This document shows, piece by piece, positions 16,494 through 24,343 of a stretch of 42,853 nucleotides of DNA. The stretch lies in contig CAIKZO010000063.1 of the NCBI GenBank assembly GCA_903832005.1, forward strand, positions 1 through 42,853. Reading direction: 5' to 3'. Positions within the stretch are counted from its first letter, which is position 1. Each line of letters opens with the position of its first letter. The notes beneath the pieces are model-generated. The model made no database searches and was not told the origin of the DNA. It saw nothing but the letters and a program-made list of their open reading frames with translations. Origin of the DNA: Enhydrobacter aerosaccus (lineage in GTDB: Bacteria; Pseudomonadota; Alphaproteobacteria; Reyranellales; Reyranellaceae). The position numbers were made by a program, and so were the translations under genes.

Positions 16494-16859
16494 ATGATCA
16501 GAACGATCGTCGCGGGAACGGCGTTGTTGGGCTTGCTGGCGGCCGGCACGGCGCAAGCCGCGGCGGACACCTACAGCTGGACCGGCATGGGGGAGAACGT
16601 GCCGGGCAGCGCCAAGTGCTCGACGTACAAAATGACGATCGACGTCACGGTCGACGGCACTGCAGTGAAGGGCATTTTCCAGCAGCAGGGCCGCGACCAG
16701 CGCCACTTCGAGGCGGTTCTCGATGGCAAAGGGGCCTTCAAGGGCAAGGCCGCGGTGGGCGGCGGCAGCATGAACGTATCCGGCAGCATTTCCGACAAGG
16801 AGAGCGCCGTTCTGCTGGATGGCTATTGCAAGTTCGGCGGCAAGCTCACCAAGAAATAA
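16494..16859 (+). CDS. Small secreted protein, first of two tandem paralogues
   Basis: This 121-residue protein has a clear Sec signal peptide (MIRTIVAGTALLGLLAAGTA, cut after AQA). The mature domain of about 100 residues is beta-rich, with YSWTGMGENVPGSAKCSTYK near its start and LDGYCKF near its end. The two cysteines (SAKC and GYC) are conserved in the next gene and could form a disulfide in the periplasm. GGGGAGGC precedes the ATG. I do not recognise the family and propose no function. It is separated from its paralogue by a hairpin. Confidence 0.8.
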   Translation: MIRTIVAGTALLGLLAAGTAQAAADTYSWTGMGENVPGSAKCSTYKMTIDVTVDGTAVKGIFQQQGRDQRHFEAVLDGKGAFKGKAAVGGGSMNVSGSISDKESAVLLDGYCKFGGKLTKK

Positions 16860-16897
16860 CCGTCCGCCCTGCGACGTAAGGCGCAGCTTTCGGACGG
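16860..16897 (+). terminator. Two-step hairpin between the secreted paralogues
   Basis: An outer stem (CCGTCCG at 16860-16866 with CGGACGG at 16891-16897) encloses an inner stem (CTGCG at 16869-16873 with CGCAG at 16882-16886). A weak T-rich stretch follows. It starts directly at the stop codon of the first paralogue, so it may be a terminator or an attenuator that lowers expression of the second. Confidence 0.6.
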
Positions 16898-16959
16898 ACG
16901 ATTTCATTCTCGAATCTGGCTAAGCTCGGTACGGGGCAAAATTCGAGGAGGCACGTTCG

Positions 16960-17328
16960 ATGACCAAGACAATCGCCGCAGGCATGCTGACCGCCCTTGT
17001 GCTGGCCGGCACGGCCTATGCCCAGACACCGGCGGTTTACACTTGGACCGGCTACGGCACCAACGTCCAGGGCTCGTCCAAATGTCCGACGTACAAGATG
17101 GTGATCGAGGTTACGGTCACGGGCCAAGAGGTCAAAGGCAAGTTCACCCAGGAAGGCCGCGCCGAGCGAACCTTCGAGACGACTCTCGATAAGGGCATCC
17201 GCATCAAGACAGCGGCCATGGTCGGCGGCGGTGGCATGATGGACGTCATCGGCCAGATCAAAGACGGCGCTTCCCACATCAAGCTCGACGGCTACTGCAA
17301 GTTCGAAGGCCCGCTCACCAAGAAGTAG
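16960..17328 (+). CDS. Small secreted protein, second tandem paralogue
   Basis: The 122-residue product has a Sec signal peptide (cut after AYAQ near residue 21). The mature part aligns along its whole length with the preceding gene: YTWTGYGTNVQGSSKCPTYKM, GKFTQEGRAERTFETTLD, a glycine cluster, LDGYCKFEGPLTKK. Both cysteines are kept. A GAGGAGG-like ribosome-binding site precedes the ATG. The pair probably arose by tandem duplication and then diverged; function unknown. It stops three bases before the end of the convergent oxidoreductase gene. Confidence 0.82.
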   Translation: MTKTIAAGMLTALVLAGTAYAQTPAVYTWTGYGTNVQGSSKCPTYKMVIEVTVTGQEVKGKFTQEGRAERTFETTLDKGIRIKTAAMVGGGGMMDVIGQIKDGASHIKLDGYCKFEGPLTKK

Positions 17329-17331
17329 AGG

Positions 17332-18336
17332 CTACATCGCGATCGCGACCCTGCCGGTGACCTTGCGTTCCAGCAGGGACCGCATCGCCTGGGCCGCTTC
17401 CTCGAGCCGGAAAATGCGGTCGACGTGCGGCCGGCAGTGGCCCGCCTCGCACCAGCCGCGGATACGCTCCATCAACGCGAACGTGCGATCGGCTTCCTCG
17501 ACACGCGCATCGTGCGGGCTCCAACCGACGTAGTAGCCGTAGTTGAAGCCCATCACGGCGATCGATTTCACCAGCAGGATGTTGGCCGGCACCTGCGGGA
17601 TCGTGCCCGAGGCAAAGCCGATCGGGCAGATGCGGCCCTCGACCGCGAGGCAGCGCAGCGACTGGGTGAAGACCTCGCCGCCTACCGGATCGTAGATGCG
17701 GTCGACGCCGCGACCGCCGGTGATCTTCATCACCTCGTCGCGAAAGTCGGTGGCGTTGTAGTCGATCACGTGGTCGGCGCCGTGCGCCCGAGCAAACTCG
17801 GTCTTGTGCGCGCCCCCCGCCGTCGCGATCACGGTGGCGCCCAGCGCCTTGCCGATCTCGACCGCCGCCATGCCGACGCCGCCCGCGGCGGCATGCACCA
17901 GCAGCGTCTGGCCTTTCCGGACATCGAGGACATGCGGCCAGGTGAGTGCACCGGCCGATGTCGGATAGGAGATGGCGAGCTGGATCGCCTCGACGAAGCC
18001 CACGTTCGCCGGCTTGGTGAACACGTTGATCTCGTGCGCGACGGCTTCCTCAGCGAGGCCGCCCCAATCGAGTACGGCCACGACCTCGTCATTCACCTTG
18101 AGACGCCGGCAGGCAGGATCGGCCTCGATCACCGTGCCCGAGACTTCGGTGCCCGGAGCAAATGGAAAGGGCGGCCGACGCTGATACTTGCCCGCGATCA
18201 CCAGCGTCGTGGCGAAGCTGATGCCGGCGGCGTGTACCTTGATGCGCACCTGGCCCAATTTCAGCGCCGGCCGGTCGACCTCTTCGAGGCGCAGATCCTC
18301 GGGCAGGCCCCACTGGCGACAGATCATGGCTTTCAT
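17332..18336 (-). CDS. NADPH:quinone oxidoreductase-family zinc-less MDR protein
   Basis: The 334-residue cytoplasmic enzyme belongs to the medium-chain dehydrogenase/reductase superfamily, quinone oxidoreductase branch. It starts MKAMICRQWG, has FAPGTEVSG, a nucleotide-binding segment VHAAAGGVGMAAVEIGKALG, and HGADHVIDYNATDF. The structural-zinc cysteine cluster of alcohol dehydrogenases is missing. Family members reduce quinones or enoyl/enone substrates with NADPH. The actual substrate is not evident. It is a single gene, divergent from the hemerythrin gene. Confidence 0.9.
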   Translation of the reverse strand: MKAMICRQWGLPEDLRLEEVDRPALKLGQVRIKVHAAGISFATTLVIAGKYQRRPPFPFAPGTEVSGTVIEADPACRRLKVNDEVVAVLDWGGLAEEAVAHEINVFTKPANVGFVEAIQLAISYPTSAGALTWPHVLDVRKGQTLLVHAAAGGVGMAAVEIGKALGATVIATAGGAHKTEFARAHGADHVIDYNATDFRDEVMKITGGRGVDRIYDPVGGEVFTQSLRCLAVEGRICPIGFASGTIPQVPANILLVKSIAVMGFNYGYYVGWSPHDARVEEADRTFALMERIRGWCEAGHCRPHVDRIFRLEEAAQAMRSLLERKVTGRVAIAM

Positions 18337-18392
18337 CGACTTTCACACACCTCGAGTTGCAACTTTTCCATTTTGGGGACGTTCCCGTTTGA

Positions 18393-18914
18393 ATGTCTAC
18401 TTCAGCCAAGACTTCTCCCCACGACGCGCTCGCCTTCCTCACCGCCAATCACAAGGCGCTGTTGGCGATGTTTCGCGATTATGAGCAGCACAAGGGCCAT
18501 GCCACTCCCGTCGAGAAGGGCAAGGCTGCGCTACGGCTGTGCCATTGCCTGTCGATCCACTGCGCGATCAAGGAGGAGATCTTTCATCCCGCGATCGTCG
18601 CCGCGCTGGGAAAGAAGGCCGACGCCATGCTGGCGGAGGCACGGGTGCAGTTGGGCGTCGTGCGCGAGCTGATCGCCACGATCGAGCGCACCTCGGCCAC
18701 CGACGCTGCCTTCGATCCCACGGTAAAGGTGCTGGGCGAGGATGCGCGTCGGCACTTCGAGTCCGAAGAGAATGAGCTGTTCCCGCTGCTGCGCCATGCC
18801 GGCTTCGACCGCGCTGGCACAGGCGAGCGCTTGGCGACGCGGCAGGCCGAGCTATCGACCGCGCCGCCGGGCAAGCCCGTATTCCGTGAGGCCCGGCGCG
18901 TCCTGGGCGGCTGA
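18393..18914 (+). CDS. Hemerythrin (HHE) domain protein
   Basis: The 173-residue four-helix protein carries the histidine/glutamate pattern of a di-iron hemerythrin domain: N-H-K at 19-21, H51/H56, EEIFHP at 61-66, and later RRHFESEENELFPLL. Such proteins bind oxygen, NO or iron, or repair iron centres. A C-terminal tail of about 35 residues is outside the domain. The ATG at 18393 has only a distant G-rich stretch upstream. It is divergent from the quinone oxidoreductase, and both could respond to redox or nitrosative stress, though no operator is visible. Confidence 0.85.
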   Translation: MSTSAKTSPHDALAFLTANHKALLAMFRDYEQHKGHATPVEKGKAALRLCHCLSIHCAIKEEIFHPAIVAALGKKADAMLAEARVQLGVVRELIATIERTSATDAAFDPTVKVLGEDARRHFESEENELFPLLRHAGFDRAGTGERLATRQAELSTAPPGKPVFREARRVLGG

Positions 18915-18952
18915 GCGCAACAAAGCGCAGGATCCCACGTTACTGCGGCACA

Positions 18953-20050
18953 ATGGATGGATCAGCCGCTCCCCCGACAGTTTTTCCCCACGCCGCTCAT
19001 ACGCTGACCGCCGTCACGGTCGACGGTTACAATGAAGAATTGCGCGAAGCCGAGGGCTTCGTCGGCGATCGCGCCAGCGGGCGCGCCTTCCGCAAGATAC
19101 TCGACCATTGCCGTGCCCAGCTCGAGGAGAGTGGGCACGAAGATCCTCTGGGCGAGACCGCCACGCGCGAGATCTCCAAGAGCAAGCTCGACAAGATCAT
19201 GCTGGGCAAGGATCCGCTGTCGTCGGGTCTGATCCATACTGCTGTCGAGGAATTCGGCACCGAACTGGCGGCGGTGATCCGCCGGTTCCTCTGTCTGCCC
19301 GCGTGGGTCAAGACCGAGCGCATCGTCATCGGCGGCGGCCTTAGCGCCAGCCACGTGGGCGAACTTGCGATCGGCCGCGCCGCGGTGCTGTTGGCCGAGC
19401 AATCGGCGGTGAAGCTCTGCTCGATCGTCAACCATCCGGACGAGGCGGCGCTGATCGGCGCAGTTCAACTCGCCCCCAGCTGGGTGCTCGACGGCCACGA
19501 TGCCGTGCTCGCCGCCGACATCGGCGGCACCAACATGCGAGCGGGACTTGTGCGGTTCAAAGTGAAGAATGCCGAAGTATCCAAGGCCGAGGTCGTGAAA
19601 CGCGTGCACTGGCGCCATGCCGACGACAAGCCGACCCGCGATCAGGCCGTCGACCGGCTGGCCGCTATGCTGATGGAAATGGCCGATCTCGCGGGCGCCG
19701 AGAAGCTGAAACTCGCGCCGTTCGTCGGCCTGGCTTGTCCCGGCCTGATCGACGAGCACGGCACGATCCTGCGTGGTGGCCAGAATTTGCCGGGCAATTG
19801 GGAGGGCGAGGATTTCAACCTTGCGGCCGCCGTCGCCGGGAAGCTGGGTCGCCTAGGCGGCCATGAGCCCGCGATCGTCATGCACAACGACGCGGTCGTT
19901 CAAGGCTTGAGCGAAGTGCCCAACATGCAGGACGTGAGCCAATGGGCCGTCCTCACCATCGGCACCGGGCTCGGTAACGCCCACTTCACCAATCGGCCGG
20001 TCGAGAAGAAGAAAGAGAAGAGCAAGGACAAGCATACGGAGTCGGAGTAA
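18953..20050 (+). CDS. ROK-family protein with permuted lobe order
   Basis: The 365-residue protein contains ROK sugar-kinase motifs in unusual order. The C-lobe features come first: TERIVIGGGLS (121-131) and HPDEAALIGAV (161-171). The N-lobe features follow: ADIGGTNMRAG (188-198, phosphate loop), GLACPGLI (259-266), NLPGNW (278-283), HNDAVV (311-316, with catalytic D313) and TIGTGLGN (335-342). It ends in a charged lysine/glutamate tail. The ROK zinc motif (CxCGxxGC) and GEFGH are not found. This looks like a circular permutation with loss of the zinc loop. Kinase activity on a hexose is plausible but unproven. The ATG lacks a clear ribosome-binding site. Confidence 0.8.
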   Translation: MDGSAAPPTVFPHAAHTLTAVTVDGYNEELREAEGFVGDRASGRAFRKILDHCRAQLEESGHEDPLGETATREISKSKLDKIMLGKDPLSSGLIHTAVEEFGTELAAVIRRFLCLPAWVKTERIVIGGGLSASHVGELAIGRAAVLLAEQSAVKLCSIVNHPDEAALIGAVQLAPSWVLDGHDAVLAADIGGTNMRAGLVRFKVKNAEVSKAEVVKRVHWRHADDKPTRDQAVDRLAAMLMEMADLAGAEKLKLAPFVGLACPGLIDEHGTILRGGQNLPGNWEGEDFNLAAAVAGKLGRLGGHEPAIVMHNDAVVQGLSEVPNMQDVSQWAVLTIGTGLGNAHFTNRPVEKKKEKSKDKHTESE

Positions 20051-20062
20051 GAGACGAGTCCG

Positions 20063-20593
20063 ATGCTGGTCCGCACGCACACGCCGACGGCGATTGCCCT
20101 TCACGACGACGGCCAGACGCCGAACAATCCGAAGTGTCCGCTGTTGCTTTATCGCGATGCCGTTTCCTTGGGGAAGGATCTCGATCCGGCGGCGATCTTC
20201 GAGAAACTGTTTGCCGCCAACGGATGGGGTCGCTCCTGGCGCAACGGCATCTATGATTTCCTGCATTTCCATGCCCGCAGTCACGAAGTGCTGGGCATCG
20301 CGCGAGGCAGCGCCCGAGTGCAGTTCGGCGGACTCAAAGGCGAGACGCTGACCCTCGAGGCCGGCGACGTCGTCGTCCTGCCGGCCGGCACCGGGCACCA
20401 GCGCGTCACGGCGAGCAAGGACCTGCTCGTTGTCGGCGCCTATCCGCCCGATGGCTCATACGAGGAGACGCGGCCGCATGAGATCGATCATGCGGAGGCC
20501 AGGCGCCACATCGCCGAGGTGCCCCTGCCGGCGGCAGATCCGATTTACGGCTCCGACGGCCCCCTGCGGCGCCTCTGGTCGAGCCAGCCCTGA
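20063..20593 (+). CDS. Cupin-domain protein (YjlB-like)
   Basis: The 176-residue protein has one cupin beta-barrel: FHARSHEVLGIARGSARVQFGG followed by GDVVVLPAGTGHQRV. Histidines in both cupin motifs (HARSHE and GTGH) can hold a metal. Overall it resembles the YjlB-type cupins, whose function is unsettled. It starts 12 bases after the ROK-like gene and probably shares its transcript, so a sugar-related role is possible. Enzyme or regulator cannot be told from sequence. Confidence 0.82.
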   Translation: MLVRTHTPTAIALHDDGQTPNNPKCPLLLYRDAVSLGKDLDPAAIFEKLFAANGWGRSWRNGIYDFLHFHARSHEVLGIARGSARVQFGGLKGETLTLEAGDVVVLPAGTGHQRVTASKDLLVVGAYPPDGSYEETRPHEIDHAEARRHIAEVPLPAADPIYGSDGPLRRLWSSQP

Positions 20594-20653
20594 CGCTTCG
20601 TTTCGCTGCCCACTGGACGATGGTATTTTGCCCGCTTCGAAAAGAGGGCGCCC

Positions 20654-21193
20654 ATGCTGACCGCACGCGAGACGAAGCGGAATAAATCCACCTTCTTCGA
20701 CATGAGCATGATGTTCGATGTCCTCGACGGAGAGAGACATATCGGCACCATCGTCTTCGACCGGAAAACCTACAGTGCGACTCTCGCGCTCGACGGCGAG
20801 AACTTCACGGTGAGACGGATCAGCGAGCGGCACGACGAGCGGTTCTACGAAGCCTTGATCCGTGTTGTGACGGGTGGCTCGAAGCCGTCCGCCAATCCCT
20901 GGGCGCTCAGGGACGCCGCCGGCGATACGCTTGCGCTTGGCGACATCGAGGGAGCCACCTTGGTGGTCAGCCGGGGCGAGGAGAGATTCTGGCTACGCCA
21001 GATCAAGCGCGCCTATCATCTCTATCGCGCGGGCAGCAACCAGTCGCTGGGCTGGGTCGGCCAGCAAAAGATCTTCACCAATAGCTTCAGCATGGATCTG
21101 CCGGGTGAATACGACCCGGCCTTCCAGGTTTTCCTGCTGACCCTGATGCTCAGCCTGTCGATGAAGACTGCCGACAATGGCGGGGGGACTTGA
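20654..21193 (+). CDS. Hypothetical protein
   Basis: The 179-residue protein has no signal peptide and I do not recognise it firmly. It is mostly beta-strand in character (FDVLDGERHIGTIVFDRKTY, TLVVSRGEERFWLRQI) and ends in a hydrophobic helix (FQVFLLTLMLSLSM). This layout of strands closed by one C-terminal hydrophobic helix recalls the tubby-like/LURP-one fold, but that is only a pattern impression. A GAGGGCG ribosome-binding site precedes the ATG. It sits between the cupin and TetR genes on the same strand. Confidence 0.65.
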   Translation: MLTARETKRNKSTFFDMSMMFDVLDGERHIGTIVFDRKTYSATLALDGENFTVRRISERHDERFYEALIRVVTGGSKPSANPWALRDAAGDTLALGDIEGATLVVSRGEERFWLRQIKRAYHLYRAGSNQSLGWVGQQKIFTNSFSMDLPGEYDPAFQVFLLTLMLSLSMKTADNGGGT

Positions 21194-21200
21194 AATTTTG

Positions 21201-21216
21201 AGACGACTGGTCATAT
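21201..21216 (+). promoter_or_regulatory. Putative TetR operator upstream of the tetR gene
   Basis: AGACGACTGGTCA starts at 21201, eight bases or so before the regulator's ATG region. The core GAC-TG-GTC is palindromic. The same 13-mer with one change occurs at 21849 before the SDR gene. This is the layout expected of a self-regulating TetR protein that also controls the next gene. Confidence 0.5.
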
Positions 21217-21223
21217 CAGGGGC

Positions 21224-21802
21224 ATGGCGAGACCTGACGTCCGAGAAAAACTGCTGACTGCCGGCCTGGAGGCGCTGCACAAGCGCGGCTTCAACGCGAC
21301 CGGGGTGCAGGACATCACCGATGCGGCCAAGGTGCCCAAGGGCTCGTTCTATAACCATTTCGAGAGCAAGGATGCACTGGGCGTCGAAGTCGTCGAGCGT
21401 TGGGGCACCTTCATGGACGCGCGGCTCAAGGTCCTGGTCGAAGGGACGAGCAAGCCGCTCGCGCGCCTGAAGGCCTATTTCAAGGGGCTCAACGAACTCG
21501 CATCGGCCAGCAAATTCCAGCGCGGCTGCCTGATGGGCAATTTCAGCGCCGAGCTCTCGACGCAAAGTCCCGCCATCCGGACGGCCCTGGAAGCGGGCTT
21601 CGAACGGTGGACCAAGGGCGTGGCCCACGTCATCGGCGAGGCGCAGAAGGCAGGCGATGTGTCGCGCGACGTGTCGGCGGAGGCGCTGGCAGGTTTCCTG
21701 ATAAATGCCTGGGAAGGGGCCGTGTTGCGCGCGCGCGTCGACAAGTCCTCCGACGCGCTCGATGCCTTCGTCTCCATTACCTTTAACAAAATTCTCACCT
21801 AG
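21224..21802 (+). CDS. TetR-family regulator (NemR/AcuR-like)
   Basis: The 192-residue repressor has an N-terminal helix-turn-helix (GVQDITDAAKVPKGSFYNHFESKDAL at about 28-53). The ligand-binding domain contains FQRGCLMGNFSAELS near residue 100. The GC-L-GN-AE motif with its cysteine is shared with NemR- and AcuR-like repressors, where the cysteine can sense electrophiles. The effector here is unknown. Its likely targets are itself and the short-chain dehydrogenase 84 bases downstream, since both have the AGACGACYGGTCA motif in front. Confidence 0.88.
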   Translation: MARPDVREKLLTAGLEALHKRGFNATGVQDITDAAKVPKGSFYNHFESKDALGVEVVERWGTFMDARLKVLVEGTSKPLARLKAYFKGLNELASASKFQRGCLMGNFSAELSTQSPAIRTALEAGFERWTKGVAHVIGEAQKAGDVSRDVSAEALAGFLINAWEGAVLRARVDKSSDALDAFVSITFNKILT

Positions 21803-21848
21803 CTAAACAAAACTCTCTTTCACCGCCGTTCCGGTCCGGACAAAACCA

Positions 21849-21864
21849 AGACGACCGGTCACCT
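21849..21864 (+). promoter_or_regulatory. Putative TetR operator upstream of the SDR gene
   Basis: AGACGACCGGTCACCT has a perfect 8-bp palindromic core (GACCGGTC) and outer AG/CT arms. It matches the site before tetR in 12 of 13 bases and lies 21 bases before the SDR start codon. It resembles the AGACC-GGTCT type of operator described for NemR-like regulators. Confidence 0.55.
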
Positions 21865-21885
21865 CGATCTCGAAAGGATCACGCC

Positions 21886-22578
21886 ATGAAGCTCAAGAAC
21901 TCCGTTGCCCTCGTGACCGGCGCCAACCGCGGCCTGGGTCTCGCCTTCAGCAAGGCTTTGCTGGCCGCGGGCGCCAAGGTCTATGCCGGTGCGCGCGATC
22001 CAGCGTCGGTCAAGTTGCCGGGCGTCGAAGCGGTGAAACTGGACGTGACAAGTGCGGCGGATGTCGAGGCGCTGGCCAAAAAGCTGGGCGATGTGTCGCT
22101 GGTGGTAAACAATGCCGGCATCGCGCGCGGCGCGACGCTCCTCGGTGCCGACAGTATCGAGGCCCAGCGTGCCGAACTGGAGACCAATTTCTTCGGTCCG
22201 CTGCTGTTGGCCCGCGCCTTTGCGCCGACCCTGAAGAAGAACGGTGGCGGCGCGATTGTGAACGTTCTGTCGGCGCTGAGCTGGGTCAGCTTTCCGGAGT
22301 ACGCGACCTATTGCGTTTCCAAGTCTGCGGCGTGGTCTCTCAGCAACGGCTTGCGCCATGAGCTGAAGGAGCAGGGCACGCAGGTGCTGGCGCTGCACGT
22401 TGGCTACATGGACACCGACATGGTGCGTCACGTGACGGCGCCAAAGGCCAACCCGGACGACGTCGTGCGGGACACGCTGGCCGCGCTCGAGGCCGGCCGG
22501 TCGGAGATCCTGGCCGACGACACCAGCCGCTACGTGAAGAAGGGCCTGTCGGCCGAACCGGGAGTCTACTTGGGCTGA
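21886..22578 (+). CDS. Short-chain dehydrogenase/reductase
   Basis: The 230-residue cytoplasmic oxidoreductase has the classical SDR motifs: TGANRGLG (10-17, cofactor), NNAG, a serine in NVLSALSW, and YCVSK for the catalytic tyrosine and lysine. The GAR after the second strand suggests NADPH. The substrate is unknown; under a NemR-like repressor it may reduce a reactive carbonyl. AAAGGATC precedes the ATG. The last 13 bases overlap the end of the convergent crotonase gene. Confidence 0.9.
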   Translation: MKLKNSVALVTGANRGLGLAFSKALLAAGAKVYAGARDPASVKLPGVEAVKLDVTSAADVEALAKKLGDVSLVVNNAGIARGATLLGADSIEAQRAELETNFFGPLLLARAFAPTLKKNGGGAIVNVLSALSWVSFPEYATYCVSKSAAWSLSNGLRHELKEQGTQVLALHVGYMDTDMVRHVTAPKANPDDVVRDTLAALEAGRSEILADDTSRYVKKGLSAEPGVYLG

Positions 22579-23438
22579 GTTGGCGCTGAACTCACCCACG
22601 GCCCGAAGGGCGGCATGTCCTTCGAAGGCTTGAGCGGGAAGACAGGCGCGCGCTTCTCGAAGAAAGACTTGATGCCTTCCTGTGCATCAGCGCCGGCCGC
22701 GAGATGGCCGACGCACTGCAGGTCGAGGGTCACGGCGTCGAGCGGATCGTGCGCGCCCCACATGCTCCACATCAGGCGGCGGTTCACTGCCGCCGCCACC
22801 GATGAGGAAGTGCTGGCCGCGAACTTTCGGGCCAGCGCCTGCGCGGCGGGGAGCAGTTCTTCCGGCGCATGAACGGAACGCACGAGGCCACCCTTCAGCG
22901 CCTCGTCGGCACCGAACAGCTCCGCTGTCATCACCCATTCCTGCGCCTGCTGCATGCCGACGAGCCGCGGCAGGAACCAGCAGGAGCCCGCCTCCATTGC
23001 CATGCCGCGCTTGTTGAACACGAAGCCGACCTTGCCGGCAGTCGAGATCATGCGGATGTCCATCGGCAGGCACATGGTGATGCCGACGCCGACTGCGGCG
23101 CCGTTGATGGCGGCGATGATCGGCTTCAAGCAGTTGAAGATCGCGAGCGTGATCGAATCGCTGGCCTCACGCTTCTGCGGTTTGTTGCCCTCCTTGCTAT
23201 TATCGTTCCAGACTTGGAAGGCACCGCTGCCGCCCGAGATGTCGGCGCCGGCGCAGAAGGCACGGCCCGCACCGGTAACGACGATGGCCCGCACCTCGTC
23301 CATGGCGTTCACGCTCTGGAAGAAGTCGATCAGCTCCTTGCTCATGGTCGGACTGAAGGCGTTGAGCTTGTCGGGACGGCTCAACGTCACCGTCATCACG
23401 CCGTCGCGGAGCTCCGTGAGCAGGGTTTCGTAGGCCAT
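22566..23438 (-). CDS. Enoyl-CoA hydratase/isomerase (crotonase) family protein
   Basis: The 290-residue protein has the crotonase fold: LSRPDKLNAFSP, AFCAGADISG (first oxyanion-hole strand), NGAAVGVGITM (second) and FNKRGMAMEAGSCW, with a glutamate at the usual catalytic place. An insertion after AFCAGAD (VWNDNSKEGNKPQKREAS) makes it longer than the usual 260. The ATG at 23436-23438 was chosen because GGAGGA lies six bases before it. It probably acts on an enoyl-CoA in fatty-acid or aromatic breakdown. It is divergent from a second crotonase. Confidence 0.9.
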   Translation of the reverse strand: MAYETLLTELRDGVMTVTLSRPDKLNAFSPTMSKELIDFFQSVNAMDEVRAIVVTGAGRAFCAGADISGGSGAFQVWNDNSKEGNKPQKREASDSITLAIFNCLKPIIAAINGAAVGVGITMCLPMDIRMISTAGKVGFVFNKRGMAMEAGSCWFLPRLVGMQQAQEWVMTAELFGADEALKGGLVRSVHAPEELLPAAQALARKFAASTSSSVAAAVNRRLMWSMWGAHDPLDAVTLDLQCVGHLAAGADAQEGIKSFFEKRAPVFPLKPSKDMPPFGPWVSSAPTQPK

Positions 23439-23551
23439 GAGGAATCCTCCCTTTATCGTTCCGCTGGGCGGTGTCGAATACCGTTGCGCGCGGGCTTGGT
23501 TTACGAAACCATCGCCGCAACAGGCGCCCATCGCAATACCGGAGGAAGTTC

Positions 23552-24343
23552 ATGTCGTTTCTCGAGAAGACGGTCGAAGACCGCGTGATGAAGATCGTCC
23601 TCAATCGTCCCGATGCGATGAACGCGCTCAATCGAGAGATGATGCAGGGCCTCACCGACGCATTGGAAGAAGCCGACAGCGATCGCGGCATCGGCTGTGT
23701 CGTCGTGCGCGGCGCGGGTGAAAAAGCCTTCTGCGCCGGAGGCGACGTGAAGTCGATGGCGGCGGGACGCGACCAGGACAAGTCCTACGAGGACAAGGTC
23801 CATGACATCCGCATCCGCATGCGCGTCTCGGAGATGCTGCACGAGATGGGCAAGCCCACCATCGCCATGGTGAACGGCGTGGCGGCGGGCGCGGGCCTGT
23901 CGATCGCGCTGGCGGCCGACATGCGCTTCGTCGGCAAGAGCGCGCGCATGACGACGGCGTTTGCGAAGGTCGGCTTCTCGGGCGACTTCGGCTCGCACTA
24001 CTTCCTGCACAAGCTGGTGGGCACCGCCAAGGCGCGCGAGCTCTACTTCACCGCCGAGATCCTGAACTCGGACCAGATCGAGAAGCTTGGCCTGGCCAAC
24101 CGCGTGGTGGCCGATGCCGATCTCGAGAGCGAGACGATGGCGTTCGCCAAGAAGCTCGGCGCCGGCCCGCGCGTGGCCTGGTGGCATGTGAAGAAGAACA
24201 TGAAGATCGCCGAAGAGGGCACGCTCTCCGAGGCGCTCGACAGCGAAGCCGCCCGCATGATCCGCACCGGCGAGACCGAGGATCACAAGGAAGCCGCCCG
24301 CGCCTTCGTCGAGAAGCGCGCACCCATCTTCAAGGGCGTCTGA
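23552..24343 (+). CDS. Enoyl-CoA hydratase/isomerase (crotonase) family protein
   Basis: The 263-residue cytoplasmic crotonase shows LNRPDAMNALNREM, KAFCAGGDVKSM, NGVAAGAGLSIALAADMRF and AFAKVGFSGDFGSHYFLHKLVG. In the last motif aspartate stands where hydratases have the second acid and the first catalytic glutamate is not obvious, so it may be an isomerase rather than a hydratase. GGAGGA lies just before the ATG. It shares a 113-base divergent intergenic region with the other crotonase. Its 3' end overlaps the permease gene by 14 bases. Confidence 0.9.
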   Translation: MSFLEKTVEDRVMKIVLNRPDAMNALNREMMQGLTDALEEADSDRGIGCVVVRGAGEKAFCAGGDVKSMAAGRDQDKSYEDKVHDIRIRMRVSEMLHEMGKPTIAMVNGVAAGAGLSIALAADMRFVGKSARMTTAFAKVGFSGDFGSHYFLHKLVGTAKARELYFTAEILNSDQIEKLGLANRVVADADLESETMAFAKKLGAGPRVAWWHVKKNMKIAEEGTLSEALDSEAARMIRTGETEDHKEAARAFVEKRAPIFKGV

